A stretch of 64,000 nucleotides of DNA from Opitutia bacterium (GTDB lineage: Bacteria > Verrucomicrobiota > Verrucomicrobiia > Opitutales > UBA953), in contig CANGFP010000001.1 of assembly GCA_947453335.1 (NCBI GenBank), positions 124,001 through 188,000 on the forward strand, read 5' to 3'. The position numbers were made by a program, and so were the translations under genes. The notes below the pieces were generated by a model. It saw nothing but the letters and a program-made list of their open reading frames with translations. It did no database searches and had not been told where the DNA came from. This document shows, in pieces, positions 7,114-16,438 of this stretch. Each line of letters starts with the position of its first letter. The first letter of the stretch is position 1.

Positions 7114-8934
7114 ATGCAGCTTACTTCTTCGGTCACCAATCAACGGTGGGAGCATTTCCTGGTCTCTTCGCTGATGCATGCCTTGAGGAACGAGGCGGAA
7201 GCCAATTTCGCGAGCGATGTGGGGGACTACAAAGGAGCGAAGAAAGCCTTGAAGCGTGCTGAAGGTCTCAGGAAAACTTTGGCCTCGAAGAAACCCAAGT
7301 CGGCGAGTTCGACGCTGGCTAGTGCCAACAGCTTCATCCGCGACGCCGCAGGTGAACTGGGTGACTTCTTGTCAGGCCTTCAGCTGGTCGGCAGATTTAG
7401 GGACGGGTCGTCGTTGAGCAAGCAAGCGAAGGCCGTCTTGGAAAGGAACGGGCGCGTTGAGTCGGCGATGGCCTACTCCGAGGTTTGCCTCCGTTTGGTG
7501 CTGCCGGATCTGGTCGGATTGGATGAACATCGGTGGCCTGGCCATGTGTCCTATCGAGCCGGCCTGAATCATTTCGTGGCAGTATGCTTGCGAGTGCACT
7601 CGATTCTGCCGGAGGTCGACTTTGACGTGATCACCAAGGCGGCTGCGCGTCGGATCTTGGTGCCCGCCTTGGCTCATAACCTCAAGTTCTTCGCCAAGCA
7701 GCACGCCGAGGTCTACCGGATCTTTGTCTATTCGGACGACCTGCCTCTGCGTCACGGGAAGCCCCTCCGGAAGGAGGCGGTGGCGGAGGCCGTTCCGGGA
7801 GAGAGCAGGTACGTGGCAAGAAAATGGACACGGCTCTTCAATGCCTGCCTTGCGCTTGGCGACGAATGGGGCGGGAAGTTCCTGGGCGAACTATTCGTGG
7901 ACTTGCAGACGCTGCTCCGGGATTATGAAGCCGACCCCCGCTCTAGCCAGTTGTGGCGCGACCTTTCCATTTTGGCGGCAGGAGATATGGCCGTCGATGA
8001 GATGCTCGTCTCCTGGGTGATTGAGGACGTCGGTGGCGATCCTAAGGCCCAAGCCACGGGCCCCATCATCAATTGCGCGCGATCGCGGTTTGGTCTGCTG
8101 CGCTACGCCTACCTCATGGCCAATGAAGGGGAGGAGTTCCGCAGGGACTTTAGTGCGGGCGACCGGGCGGTGACCGAGTTGCTCGAGCGGCTTAGGAAAA
8201 GCAATGGCGGCGAACTGTCCGATCAACTGGTCAATCAGGTTTTCGGCTGGGCCTATCTGCTTTCCAGGAACAACTTGCTGGGAAGGAAATCGGTCGAGGC
8301 GCCCTTGGCGGAGAGGAATCTGGATCGCGCCGGAGAATTGCTCTTCGAGCTCCTTAACGAACTGCGGCTTAGTTCCGCTGTCAGCGAAATGCATCGGGCT
8401 TTGGCGTTGCGTTACTTGATCGGCTTTATGACGAACCCGCGTTTCATCAAGCCGTGGGTTAAGATCCGCGAGAATCCTCGGTCGCGAGCAAGCGTATACA
8501 GCTCCGGTACGGTGGAAGACTTGATCACGGACGCCGCAAAGATGAAGTTGATCCCGCAGAGCATCGTGCGACTGGCGAAGGCCCGGGTGGCCTTGCACCA
8601 CGCCTACATGCACCGTGGCGATGACGACCGCCATGCACAGGAGCTGCAGTCGTCGCTCGATCATTACGCCGCTATCCTCAAGGAACTGGATGAGCCCCTT
8701 GCTGCTGGTATCATGGATGGTGAGGTTATTGCCTGGGCGTTGCCCGAGATGTATTTTGCTGTCAATTCTTTGAAGCGGCATGACCTAGACAGCGCGGAGG
8801 ACTGGACGAACGTCCAGAATTCGCTCCAGGTTCTGGGCGAGATGCAGTACGGGGTCTTCTTTAGCCCAAAAGAAGAATTGGAACGTTTGGAAGAAGGCCT
8901 ACGCATGGCGATAGGGCCCTCCTTGGCGAAGTAA
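7114..8934 (+). CDS. large unknown protein, mostly helical
   Basis: I do not recognise this 606-residue protein. It appears almost entirely alpha-helical, without signal peptide or membrane segment. The first 110 residues are basic and lysine-rich (GAKKALKRAEGLRKTL and following). No nuclease, ATPase or NTP-binding motif is visible. It is divergent from the TauD-like gene across a 200-base region and stands upstream of the beta-CASP nuclease and R-M genes on the same strand. A structural or sensor role in that island is possible but unsupported by any motif. Codon use looks normal over the whole length, so it is likely a real gene. Confidence 0.75.
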   Translation: MQLTSSVTNQRWEHFLVSSLMHALRNEAEANFASDVGDYKGAKKALKRAEGLRKTLASKKPKSASSTLASANSFIRDAAGELGDFLSGLQLVGRFRDGSSLSKQAKAVLERNGRVESAMAYSEVCLRLVLPDLVGLDEHRWPGHVSYRAGLNHFVAVCLRVHSILPEVDFDVITKAAARRILVPALAHNLKFFAKQHAEVYRIFVYSDDLPLRHGKPLRKEAVAEAVPGESRYVARKWTRLFNACLALGDEWGGKFLGELFVDLQTLLRDYEADPRSSQLWRDLSILAAGDMAVDEMLVSWVIEDVGGDPKAQATGPIINCARSRFGLLRYAYLMANEGEEFRRDFSAGDRAVTELLERLRKSNGGELSDQLVNQVFGWAYLLSRNNLLGRKSVEAPLAERNLDRAGELLFELLNELRLSSAVSEMHRALALRYLIGFMTNPRFIKPWVKIRENPRSRASVYSSGTVEDLITDAAKMKLIPQSIVRLAKARVALHHAYMHRGDDDRHAQELQSSLDHYAAILKELDEPLAAGIMDGEVIAWALPEMYFAVNSLKRHDLDSAEDWTNVQNSLQVLGEMQYGVFFSPKEELERLEEGLRMAIGPSLAK

Positions 8935-9074
8935 GTTTGGATAACGTCTTCCCCAAATAAAATTGGGCCAGTTGGCCATTTTGTTCGTCGCCGATAACTT
9001 CGGGAGCGGCTTCTTGAGACCATATGTCTGGCATCGTTGTCCGCCTTGCTTGGTTGGCTGATGCTCTAGTTGTC

Positions 9075-9452
9075 ATGACTAATACCTCCGCTTGTCTTGC
9101 AACCTGTGATGCCCTCGCTCTCGTCGGCCGCATCGCTTGGCCCTCGTGCACCCGTTCGCCCGACGTTTTCAGCGTCGAGGAGATCCATTGCTCGCATGCC
9201 GCCGGGTTGCTTGCAGCTCAATATGGGTTCGAGGCCGTTGACTGTGGTTCACGGTTGGGCACCAACTGTGGTCAGCACTCCGTGGCATGCTGTGTTCTTC
9301 TCGATGCGGCCACGGAATCTGAAGTCTACCTCGCCTTTAACAACATGACTCGGCTCTCGGAACCAACGCCGAGTGCGAGCTCCATCGATCGCCAGTGGTC
9401 GTCGTTACTCGGGCACGCAACTGTGCCTACTCCCCAACCTATGGCCAACTAA
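9075..9452 (+). CDS. small Cys-rich protein before the beta-CASP gene
   Basis: This open frame codes for 125 residues from the ATG at 9075. An in-frame ATG at 9024 would add 17. It contains nine or ten cysteines, several in the middle (VDCGSRLGTNCGQHSVACC), without a recognised zinc-finger spacing. I know no family. Codon use is less GC3-biased than the neighbours, so the call is tentative. It ends 16 bases before the start of the beta-CASP nuclease gene, which supports co-transcription and argues that it is a real gene rather than leader sequence. Confidence 0.5.
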   Translation: MTNTSACLATCDALALVGRIAWPSCTRSPDVFSVEEIHCSHAAGLLAAQYGFEAVDCGSRLGTNCGQHSVACCVLLDAATESEVYLAFNNMTRLSEPTPSASSIDRQWSSLLGHATVPTPQPMAN

Positions 9453-9468
9453 GCCCAATTTATCACCC

Positions 9469-11958
9469 ATGCACATCCCCATGTCGCACCTCCAAGAGCT
9501 CTCCAACCTGCTCGATTCGTCCAAGACGGTCGGCCAGCTGAGCACCCCCAAGAAAGTCGATGCCGTAGGCGTCGGCAAACTCTCCGGCTACATGCAGCTG
9601 GGGCTACCTGATCATCGCGCGCTCTCGAAGTCACCGCTCTTCTACAAGCCTTTCGGCGCCTGCGGTACGGTGACCGGCTCGGCTCACTTCGTCTATCACT
9701 CCGCTAGCGGCAAGTGCTTCGCGGTGGACTGCGGCCTGCTTCAAGGCGAAAGCGATCCGGCAGCGAACGATGTCCAGCATCTGCCTATTCCTCCTAAGGC
9801 CTTGCACGCTCTTTTCCTGACGCACGCGCACGTCGATCACATCGGCAACCTCTTCGAGTGGCTACGGGCAGGGTTCCGCGGCAAGATCTACTGCACGGAT
9901 GTCACGTCGAAGTTGACGCTCCTCAGCCTCCGCGACGCCTTGAATCGTCAGCACCCCCAGGACGGCGATGAGGAGCTGTGGGAGATTCTCCCTACGTTGT
10001 TCGTCTGCCCGGACCGCAAATCCAACGCTTCACACGGGCGTCTCTTCCCGGTGGAAGGCGCCGAGGGGCTCCGCTACTCCTTTACTCCTACGTCGCATCT
10101 CATCGGGTGTGTCGCGCTTCGACTGATGTCCGCGGCCAAGGGGCAGTCTCACGCTGACATCATCTTCTCTGGCGACATCGGCCCGGTGATCGACTCGGCC
10201 GCGCACGGGGGGCTTGCACCCGCCCGGCTCTTGCCGACTTCTTACTCGGGCGTCGTAGTGCTAGAGGCGACCTATGGTGCCAGTGCTGACCGCGATCCGT
10301 TGACGTTGCTCGGCGAGGAACGTCTCAAGGCCCTGGCTGCGGTGATCAAGGAGGCTGTCTCAAGGGGCCCTAAGCCTCGGCTCATCGTGCCGGCGTTTTC
10401 GCTGGGGCGAACGACGGACCTCCTGTCGGATCTCTACCTGGTGCTGGCTTCGATGCGCAATGCCGCCGGCATCACCTCCACCGACGTGCCAGTCATCAAC
10501 GTCAGTTCCCAGCTAGCGGCGCAATATGCCGACGTCCTTGCCGAGTCCTATGCCTCTACCAAGGGCACTGGGGATTTCTCCTGGCTCAATCCGCACTCGC
10601 TCCTCGTAAAACTCGGTGGGCTGCCGTTGCTTAAGCGTCTTCTGTCGGCTTCGGCTGAGCCTATGCAGTTGCATGACGCCTCTGACGGCAAGGTCGTCGT
10701 CAACTGGGGCGAGGCCACGGATTCCGAGGGGCTTACCATCGTGATCGCAGGCTCCGGCACTTCCATCCAAGGCCGTGTTTGCCGTGAGATCATGGAGCAC
10801 GCCAAGAATCCTCAAGCGACGGTGCTGCTTTGCGGGTATTGCCCTGATTCGTCCTTGGGCAGTCAACTCCGTGACATTGAGCCTCGCTCCGTGGCGGAAC
10901 GGGCGGCCATGCCCCCTCTCTCCTTCCGTCTCTCCGAGGCAAAAGGCGGCAAGCCTCGTTTCTGGACCGAGCCAGCCGACTCGGTGAAGATCCACCTCGC
11001 TGACCTCTCGCCATACTATTCCGGCCATGCGGATTCCGGTTCGCTGATGAAGTACGCCCTTAGCCTAGGGAAGCCGCTCGATATTCCTATGGACTACATC
11101 CTGGTCCATGGCTCGAACAAAGCGCGTTCGCAATTGGCCCGCAAGCTGAAGGATGGGTTGGGCGCAGGCTATAATGTCGCCCGTGAGGTCCACTGCCCGT
11201 CCGCTAACTACCCGTGGTTCGATGTCGCGGAAAAGGAGTGGTGCTTTGAAGATCTCGGATCTCTGAGGTCTTCGATCCGCGTCAATGTGACCGAGCGCCT
11301 CGGGGCCGGCGTTTCTGCCTCCGGTGTAGCCCTTTCCATGTCCCGCGCCCTCGCACGCCACCTCAAGCTGAAGTCTCCGCAGGTGGCAGAAGGGAAGGGT
11401 GGTGCGCGTTTCGCGATCGTCGGCGAAATCTCCAAGTCTCGCTTCTCTCACGACGTGCACGTGATCGACCTGGGCGACGGAGACTTCGATCTCCGCGTCG
11501 ACAGCATCATCGGGAGCTGCCAATCAAACGAGGACTTCAAGGCTCGTTGCTTCCCTTGGGAGATGGCCGTGGCCTCGCTCGATGGATTCGTGGAGCTCGG
11601 CTACAAGCCCGTCGGTAAGGAGGAGGAGGTAGTCGACTTGATCCGTACCATCCGAGACCCGCAGCGCTCGTACCCTGTACTGCTCGTCACCAAACTCGGC
11701 GAGGATAACACCTGCGCCAAATTCCTAAGCAAGTCCCTCATGCTCGAGTCGGGTATCGTGCGCCTGGTGACAGGGCAGGGGCGTATCTTCGGCCGAGACC
11801 TCGGCCTGGATGTGCACTCCGGTGTTGGCATCTTCTTCGACGAGCGTCCAGGGTCTACCCCGGTCCAATTTTCGATTCTTCACCCCCTCGACAGCGCCCC
11901 GGCCTTCCTGGCCTGTCTGAACCGTCTGGAGGACGCCCGCCGGCTGTCTGCGGCTTGA
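9469..11958 (+). CDS. metallo-beta-lactamase/beta-CASP family nuclease
   Basis: The 829-residue product shows the complete motif set of beta-CASP nucleic-acid hydrolases. Motif 1 is the F-A-V-D-C-G strand; motif 2 is T-H119-A-H121-V-D123-H124; motif 3 is the His in T-S-H-L-I-G; motif 4 is the Asp in F-S-G-D-I-G. Motifs A to C follow as L-E-A-T-Y-G, the His in S-G-H-A-D-S and the His in L-V-H-G-S. This places it with CPSF-73, RNase J and related metal-dependent RNases or DNases. The C-terminal 250 residues or so are an extra domain I cannot name. ATGs at 9469 and 9481 are both possible starts. Its position upstream of a type I R-M operon suggests an accessory nuclease role in defence, which is inference. 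Confidence 0.85.
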   Translation: MHIPMSHLQELSNLLDSSKTVGQLSTPKKVDAVGVGKLSGYMQLGLPDHRALSKSPLFYKPFGACGTVTGSAHFVYHSASGKCFAVDCGLLQGESDPAANDVQHLPIPPKALHALFLTHAHVDHIGNLFEWLRAGFRGKIYCTDVTSKLTLLSLRDALNRQHPQDGDEELWEILPTLFVCPDRKSNASHGRLFPVEGAEGLRYSFTPTSHLIGCVALRLMSAAKGQSHADIIFSGDIGPVIDSAAHGGLAPARLLPTSYSGVVVLEATYGASADRDPLTLLGEERLKALAAVIKEAVSRGPKPRLIVPAFSLGRTTDLLSDLYLVLASMRNAAGITSTDVPVINVSSQLAAQYADVLAESYASTKGTGDFSWLNPHSLLVKLGGLPLLKRLLSASAEPMQLHDASDGKVVVNWGEATDSEGLTIVIAGSGTSIQGRVCREIMEHAKNPQATVLLCGYCPDSSLGSQLRDIEPRSVAERAAMPPLSFRLSEAKGGKPRFWTEPADSVKIHLADLSPYYSGHADSGSLMKYALSLGKPLDIPMDYILVHGSNKARSQLARKLKDGLGAGYNVAREVHCPSANYPWFDVAEKEWCFEDLGSLRSSIRVNVTERLGAGVSASGVALSMSRALARHLKLKSPQVAEGKGGARFAIVGEISKSRFSHDVHVIDLGDGDFDLRVDSIIGSCQSNEDFKARCFPWEMAVASLDGFVELGYKPVGKEEEVVDLIRTIRDPQRSYPVLLVTKLGEDNTCAKFLSKSLMLESGIVRLVTGQGRIFGRDLGLDVHSGVGIFFDERPGSTPVQFSILHPLDSAPAFLACLNRLEDARRLSAA

Positions 11959-12055
11959 TAGGGAAAAACAACCTAAAAGCCTCTTATTATTCCACCCAAC
12001 TGATTTTAGCGTAACCAAGTCATCCAAAAATCTACTAAAACAGGTTTGGTAAGCC

Positions 12056-12084
12056 TTGACAAAGTTGAGTCTTCTGCCCATAGT
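12056..12084 (+). promoter_or_regulatory. candidate sigma70-type promoter for the R-M operon
   Basis: A consensus TTGACA at 12056-12061 stands 17 bases before CATAGT (12079-12084), about 65 bases upstream of the Sel1 gene start. The region between the nuclease stop and the Sel1 ATG is unusually A/T-rich. If used, it would let the Sel1-to-HsdR genes be transcribed apart from the beta-CASP gene. Confidence 0.5.
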
Positions 12085-12150
12085 CCACCCATCGAGATCA
12101 CCCAAAGCAACGCGCCGACCCCACTTCCGCCCAATAAAATCAACCCTTCT

Positions 12151-13272
12151 ATGACCACCGCCATGACCCCCACCGCCACGATCACCGCCCCGTTCACCTC
12201 CACCCCTGAATCCCGCGAGGCCTTCGCCGAGGCCCGCCGCCTCATCAGCGACCGGGACTTCTCCGGGGCCATCACCCTGCTGACCCCCTTCGCCTGCTCG
12301 GGTGACCGTAACATCCTCTTCACCCTTAACTACGCCCACGAGCGCCGCCGCCTCCCTGGCGACCGCGTCAAGTCCTTGGCCTACCTGAAGGAGGCGGCCG
12401 AACTCGGACACCAGAAGGCTACCGAAATCATTGCCCGACGCAAGGTGGCCCGCCTCATCGGAAGCAAAGGTCAGATGACTGATCTGCGCCCCTTCCTGGT
12501 CGCGACCGCCAAAGCCTTCTTTCCCTTGGAGATTGCCAGCTCCACTGAGCTCGACACCTGCGGTCTCGCGGAACTTACCGCCTCGGTCGGGCTCGCCCTG
12601 GAGGAAGCGTCTAAGTCCGGCGATCGCCTCGCTCAGACCGCCCTCGCGGTGACGCTCCTCCATGCGGACACCCCCACCGATGCGTCTAACGCGAAGGCCC
12701 TCCGTCTTCTTCAGTCGGCTATCGATGACGGCCAGTACGAAGCGATCCGTTTCCTGGGCCGTGCCTACCTGGACGGGACCCTGATTCCGGCCGACTTCAC
12801 GAAGGCTTTCGAACTTTTCCACCTTGGTGCGGAAATGGGCTGCACCGAGTCCCGACACCGCCTCGCGGAGTGCTACCTCCGCGGTACCGGCGTCGAGGCT
12901 GACATCCCTGTCGCCGTGCGCATCCTTAAGGAGAACACGAAGGCGGGTCACCCCTACTCCCCGTGCCTTCTGGGCGCTCTTTATCTCGAGGGCACCAAGG
13001 TCCCGCAGGACATCATCTTGGGTCGCGACCTCCTGAAGCTCTCCGCCTCCCGCCGCTGCGCCACTGCCGCAGCCCAGCTGGCGCACTTCTTCCTCTGGAA
13101 TCCGGAGTACGCCCTGATCGGCTACGAGCGACAGGCCTATGCCTACATCGCCAAGGAGCTTGGGGACGATTCCAAGCTCGAGGAGTTGGCCGGGCTGCCT
13201 CTGGCCGAGTTCCCCGAACTCCTCAAGTCCGTGAAGCTCATCAAGTCGGTCACCCCCGAGCCCAACTTCTAA
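12151..13272 (+). CDS. Sel1-repeat protein in the R-M operon
   Basis: From the ATG at 12151 (an in-frame ATG follows at 12163) the product is 373 residues. At least five Sel1-type helical repeats are readable, with A-x-x-x-L-x-x-A and G-x-x-Y/L-x-x-G-x-G spacing, clearest at residues 175-330 (for instance RFLGRAYLDGT and HRLAECYLRGTG). No signal peptide is visible, so it is probably cytoplasmic, unlike many Sel1 proteins. Sel1 arrays bind other proteins, and the neighbouring genes suggest an adaptor or sensor role. It ends five bases before the next gene, consistent with one transcript through the R-M genes. Confidence 0.8.
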   Translation: MTTAMTPTATITAPFTSTPESREAFAEARRLISDRDFSGAITLLTPFACSGDRNILFTLNYAHERRRLPGDRVKSLAYLKEAAELGHQKATEIIARRKVARLIGSKGQMTDLRPFLVATAKAFFPLEIASSTELDTCGLAELTASVGLALEEASKSGDRLAQTALAVTLLHADTPTDASNAKALRLLQSAIDDGQYEAIRFLGRAYLDGTLIPADFTKAFELFHLGAEMGCTESRHRLAECYLRGTGVEADIPVAVRILKENTKAGHPYSPCLLGALYLEGTKVPQDIILGRDLLKLSASRRCATAAAQLAHFFLWNPEYALIGYERQAYAYIAKELGDDSKLEELAGLPLAEFPELLKSVKLIKSVTPEPNF

Positions 13273-13277
13273 ACCCC

Positions 13278-14168
13278 ATGTCGTACAACCACCGTAAGGC
13301 CGTCGCCGCGGCCGAAGACCAGGTCCTCCAGCTCGGAAAGCTCCTTGAAAAGGGTAGCTTGTCCGACCTCATCCACCCCGATCATGCCGCGCCTGAAGCG
13401 CGTTGGCGCGATGCCGGCTTCGCCATCCTGCTTAATGAGTCGGAGGAAAAGGACGCCGACGAAAAATACCTGATCATCTTCACGCCCCTCGCGCGCGAGG
13501 TCTCGGGTTTCATGCATCGCATCACCGACGGGTCGATGGCTGCGGTGCTCGAGAATACGGACTTCTCCTCGTTCTTCCTGCCTGTTTACCAGATCTTCGT
13601 CGACCACATGGTCAAGCCACGTGCCAAGGACCCGAAGCCGGGTGTCAAGTCCGCCCCGGCGCCCGCCTGGGAGGTCTTGGCGATGCGCGCTGTGATCTCC
13701 CACGCGCTTGCCTGGCTCAAGAAAGTGAAGCAGAAGGCGCCGTCGCCCGAGTTTGATGGCCTCGTGGAGGAACGTCCGAAATCCTACCAGGAATACCTCC
13801 GTCGCAAGGCGGAGCGCAACGGGGTGCCGAAGAAGGACGCCGACAACGAGTTCAACGAGCTCACCAAATCGATGGAGGAGCTCGCCGAAGGCGTCAAAGG
13901 CCTCGCTGAATCTACCAACCACGAGCTCAAGTACATCGCCCGAATCCCCGGCTACCTGACGTCCAAGGCCTGGTTCCCCCAGTTGAGCCCCTACCTCCGC
14001 ATCACCGAAAAGCAGCTGGTGCAGGTCTACAAGGTGCTGGTCCGCCTCAAGGTCGACCCCGCCCCTGCGATGAACCAGCTTTACGGGCATTACGTGGCCC
14101 ATTGTGGACATCTGGGGGTGGACACGAAAGCCCCCACGGGCAAGGTGAAGCCTCGTCGCAAGAACTGA
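13278..14168 (+). CDS. unknown protein between Sel1 and half-HsdS genes
   Basis: I do not recognise this 296-residue protein. It starts at the ATG at 13278, five bases after the Sel1 stop, and its own TGA is one base before the next ATG, so it is tightly embedded in the operon. It appears helical and highly charged, without membrane segments. A Lys/Glu-rich region at about 150-205 (SYQEYLRRKAERNGVPKK and following) may form a coiled coil. The C-terminus is basic (KVKPRRKN), which may contact nucleic acid. No catalytic motif is apparent. Its fixed position suggests a component of the R-M-associated machinery. Confidence 0.75.
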   Translation: MSYNHRKAVAAAEDQVLQLGKLLEKGSLSDLIHPDHAAPEARWRDAGFAILLNESEEKDADEKYLIIFTPLAREVSGFMHRITDGSMAAVLENTDFSSFFLPVYQIFVDHMVKPRAKDPKPGVKSAPAPAWEVLAMRAVISHALAWLKKVKQKAPSPEFDGLVEERPKSYQEYLRRKAERNGVPKKDADNEFNELTKSMEELAEGVKGLAESTNHELKYIARIPGYLTSKAWFPQLSPYLRITEKQLVQVYKVLVRLKVDPAPAMNQLYGHYVAHCGHLGVDTKAPTGKVKPRRKN

Positions 14169-14169
14169 A

Positions 14170-14901
14170 ATGCCCGCCGCTACACCCCAGTCCAAGCATC
14201 GCCAGACCACGCTCCGCGAACTCATCGTCGGGGGCGAGGAACAGGTGCGCCAGGTCATTTTGACCGGTCCGGTCGGCCCCCGTCGAAACCGCGAAGATGG
14301 CAAGGAATACGGATCGCGCGCACTCAAGGCCGAAGGCGAGCCCAACGTCGCCCTGATTTCCTTCGGGGATCTCAACCGCGATGGCACGATTGATTACCCG
14401 CAGACTCCGACGATCCCCTATTCGCCCGGTATCCATGACTACGTGGTCCGTCCGGGGGACATCCTCCTGCGCGGTCGCGGCTATGTCGGGTCCCAAAAGG
14501 TCGCGGTCGCCGCATTCATCGCTCGCGACGCTCACGATTTCGCGCTGCGAGACTTGCGTAAGAGCGCCTCGGAAGTCCACTTCGCCTACAACTCCTCGCT
14601 TTTGCGCATCCGTCTGCAGGGTGACGGGGTCAACGACGCTCCCGGCCTCGACCCGGAATACTTAGCCGCCTACATCAACTCTTCGGAAGCGCAGCGCCAC
14701 CTCGCCAATAAGAGCAAGGGCACCCTGATCGCTAGCGTCAGCAAGAGCGACATCCTGGACCTTCCGATCTCCCTTCCTCCCATCTCCGAGCAGAAGCTGC
14801 TCGTTCAATTGATACGTGCCCGGGCTGAGTACGCCCGGGTCTCCTCTCGCCTCAGCGAGTGCTATGGCCATCTGGCCAACCACGCCTTCAACCGATCCTA
14901 A
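14170..14901 (+). CDS. half-size HsdS-like specificity protein, single TRD
   Basis: At 243 residues this is about half the usual HsdS. It has one target-recognition-like domain (the P-N-V-A-L-I-S-F-G-D-L and V-V-R-P-G-D-I-L-L-R-G-R-G strands) and one conserved helix starting with the signature LPPISEQKLLVQLIRA near residue 198, then a short C-terminal helix. A full HsdS for the same system lies 1.5 kb downstream. Half-S proteins can dimerise into a functional specificity subunit or compete with the full one. Here it may provide a second specificity or serve another complex. It begins one base after the preceding stop and ends 19 bases before hsdM. Confidence 0.75.
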   Translation: MPAATPQSKHRQTTLRELIVGGEEQVRQVILTGPVGPRRNREDGKEYGSRALKAEGEPNVALISFGDLNRDGTIDYPQTPTIPYSPGIHDYVVRPGDILLRGRGYVGSQKVAVAAFIARDAHDFALRDLRKSASEVHFAYNSSLLRIRLQGDGVNDAPGLDPEYLAAYINSSEAQRHLANKSKGTLIASVSKSDILDLPISLPPISEQKLLVQLIRARAEYARVSSRLSECYGHLANHAFNRS

Positions 14902-14920
14902 TCCCTCCCTTTCCGAATCT

Positions 14921-16438
14921 ATGAGCAAACCCTCCTCCAAAGTCACCCAGGACCAGGTCAATGCGGCCGCCTGGAAGGCCTGCGATACCTTCCGCGGCGC
15001 CGTCGATCCGACCCAGTACAAGGACTACATCCTGGTGATGCTGTTCCTGAAGTATATTTCCGACACCCACAAGGCCCACCGCGCCGAGTTGATGGCGAGG
15101 TATGGGGACGACACCGTCCGCCTTGTTCGCGCCTTGGAGCGTGAGCGCTTCCAGCTTCCCAGTGGCTCCTCCTTCGACGAGCTCCACAAGGCCCGAGGCG
15201 AGGCCGACATCGGCGAGCGCATCAACAAGGCCCTCGAAGCGATCGAAGAGAAGAACCGTTCGAAGCTCGAAGGGGTGTTCCGCAACATCGACTTCAATAG
15301 CGAGACGCTCGGCCGTCCGACCGAGCGCAACCGTCGCCTCAAGGCCCTTATCGAGGACTTCGCCAAGGATGAGCTGGATCTGAGCCCCGGCCGCGTTGAC
15401 GTGGACGTGATCGGCGAGTGCTACATCTACCTGATCTCCCAGTTCGCGTCCGACGCCGGCAAGAAGGCGGGCGAGTTCTATACACCCAAATCCCTCGCCC
15501 AGTTGCTTGCCAAACTCGCTGCTGTCCAAAAAGGACAGACCATCTTCGACCCTTCGTGTGGGTCCGGCTCTCTCTTGCTGGAGGTATCCAAGGAGGTTGG
15601 AAGCCTCGACTTCGCTCTCTTCGGCCAGGAGGTCAACGGGGCGACTTGGGCACTGGCTCGCATGAACATGTTCCTGCACGGGCAGGATTCCGCGGTCATT
15701 AAGTGGTGCAATACGCTCACGGGACCTGAGTTGGTCGAGAGCGGCCGGCTGATGCAGTTCGACCGCATCGTGGCCAACCCGCCGTTCTCCTTGGACAAAT
15801 GGGGCGCGGAGGACGCCGAAAATGACCGGTTCAATCGCTTCCGCCGCGGCGTCCCTCCTAAGGGTAACGCCGACTACGCCTTCGTTTCGCACATTGTGGA
15901 GTCCCTCAAGCCGGGATCGGGTAAGGCTGCGGTGATCATCCCGCATGGTGTTCTCTTCCGCGGTGGCGCCGAGGGCCGTATCCGCCAGAAACTGCTCGAG
16001 GAGAACGTCATCGACACGGTTATCGGGATGCCTGCCGGCATGTTCAGCTCCGTCGGCATCCCGGTGGCCATCATGATCATCGACCGTAGCCGGGAACCGG
16101 GCGGGGCGAACGCCAAGCGCAAGGACGTCCTCTTCATCGACGCCTCCCGCGACTACCTGGAGAACAAGAAGCAGGTCACCCTGAGCGATGCCCAGGAGAA
16201 GAAAATCGTCGAGACCTACGTCTCCCGGAAGACGATCGAGAAGTATTCCCACGCCGCGACCTTTGACGAGATCAAGGAGAACGACTTCAACCTGAACATC
16301 CCTCGCTATGTCGACACCTTCGAAGCCGAAGCTGTCGTCGACATCGCCAAGGTCCAGCAGGAGATCCTCGACCTCGAGAAGAAGCAGGCCGAACTCCGCG
16401 TGAAGATGAGCCAGTATCTCAAGGAGCTTGGCCTGTGA
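14921..16438 (+). CDS. hsdM: type I restriction-modification methyltransferase subunit HsdM
   Basis: This 505-residue protein is the N6-adenine methyltransferase subunit of a type I R-M system. It has the N-terminal HsdM helical domain (AAWKACDTFRGAVDPTQYKDY). The SAM-binding motif I is F-D-P-S-C-G-S-G-S-L near residue 209, and the catalytic N-P-P-F follows near residue 286. It would act with HsdS to modify host DNA and with HsdR to cut unmodified DNA. I chose the ATG at 14921 because the open frame upstream overlaps the half-HsdS gene. The last four bases overlap the GTG of hsdS. Length and motif order are normal for the family. Confidence 0.95.
   Translation: MSKPSSKVTQDQVNAAAWKACDTFRGAVDPTQYKDYILVMLFLKYISDTHKAHRAELMARYGDDTVRLVRALERERFQLPSGSSFDELHKARGEADIGERINKALEAIEEKNRSKLEGVFRNIDFNSETLGRPTERNRRLKALIEDFAKDELDLSPGRVDVDVIGECYIYLISQFASDAGKKAGEFYTPKSLAQLLAKLAAVQKGQTIFDPSCGSGSLLLEVSKEVGSLDFALFGQEVNGATWALARMNMFLHGQDSAVIKWCNTLTGPELVESGRLMQFDRIVANPPFSLDKWGAEDAENDRFNRFRRGVPPKGNADYAFVSHIVESLKPGSGKAAVIIPHGVLFRGGAEGRIRQKLLEENVIDTVIGMPAGMFSSVGIPVAIMIIDRSREPGGANAKRKDVLFIDASRDYLENKKQVTLSDAQEKKIVETYVSRKTIEKYSHAATFDEIKENDFNLNIPRYVDTFEAEAVVDIAKVQQEILDLEKKQAELRVKMSQYLKELGL

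Noticed and set aside
11725-13086. Long open frame on the minus strand opposite the nuclease end and Sel1 gene
   Set aside because: It covers the promoter-like gap and the Sel1 gene; the sequence is Gly/Arg/Glu-rich low complexity, as expected of an antisense frame in GC-rich DNA.
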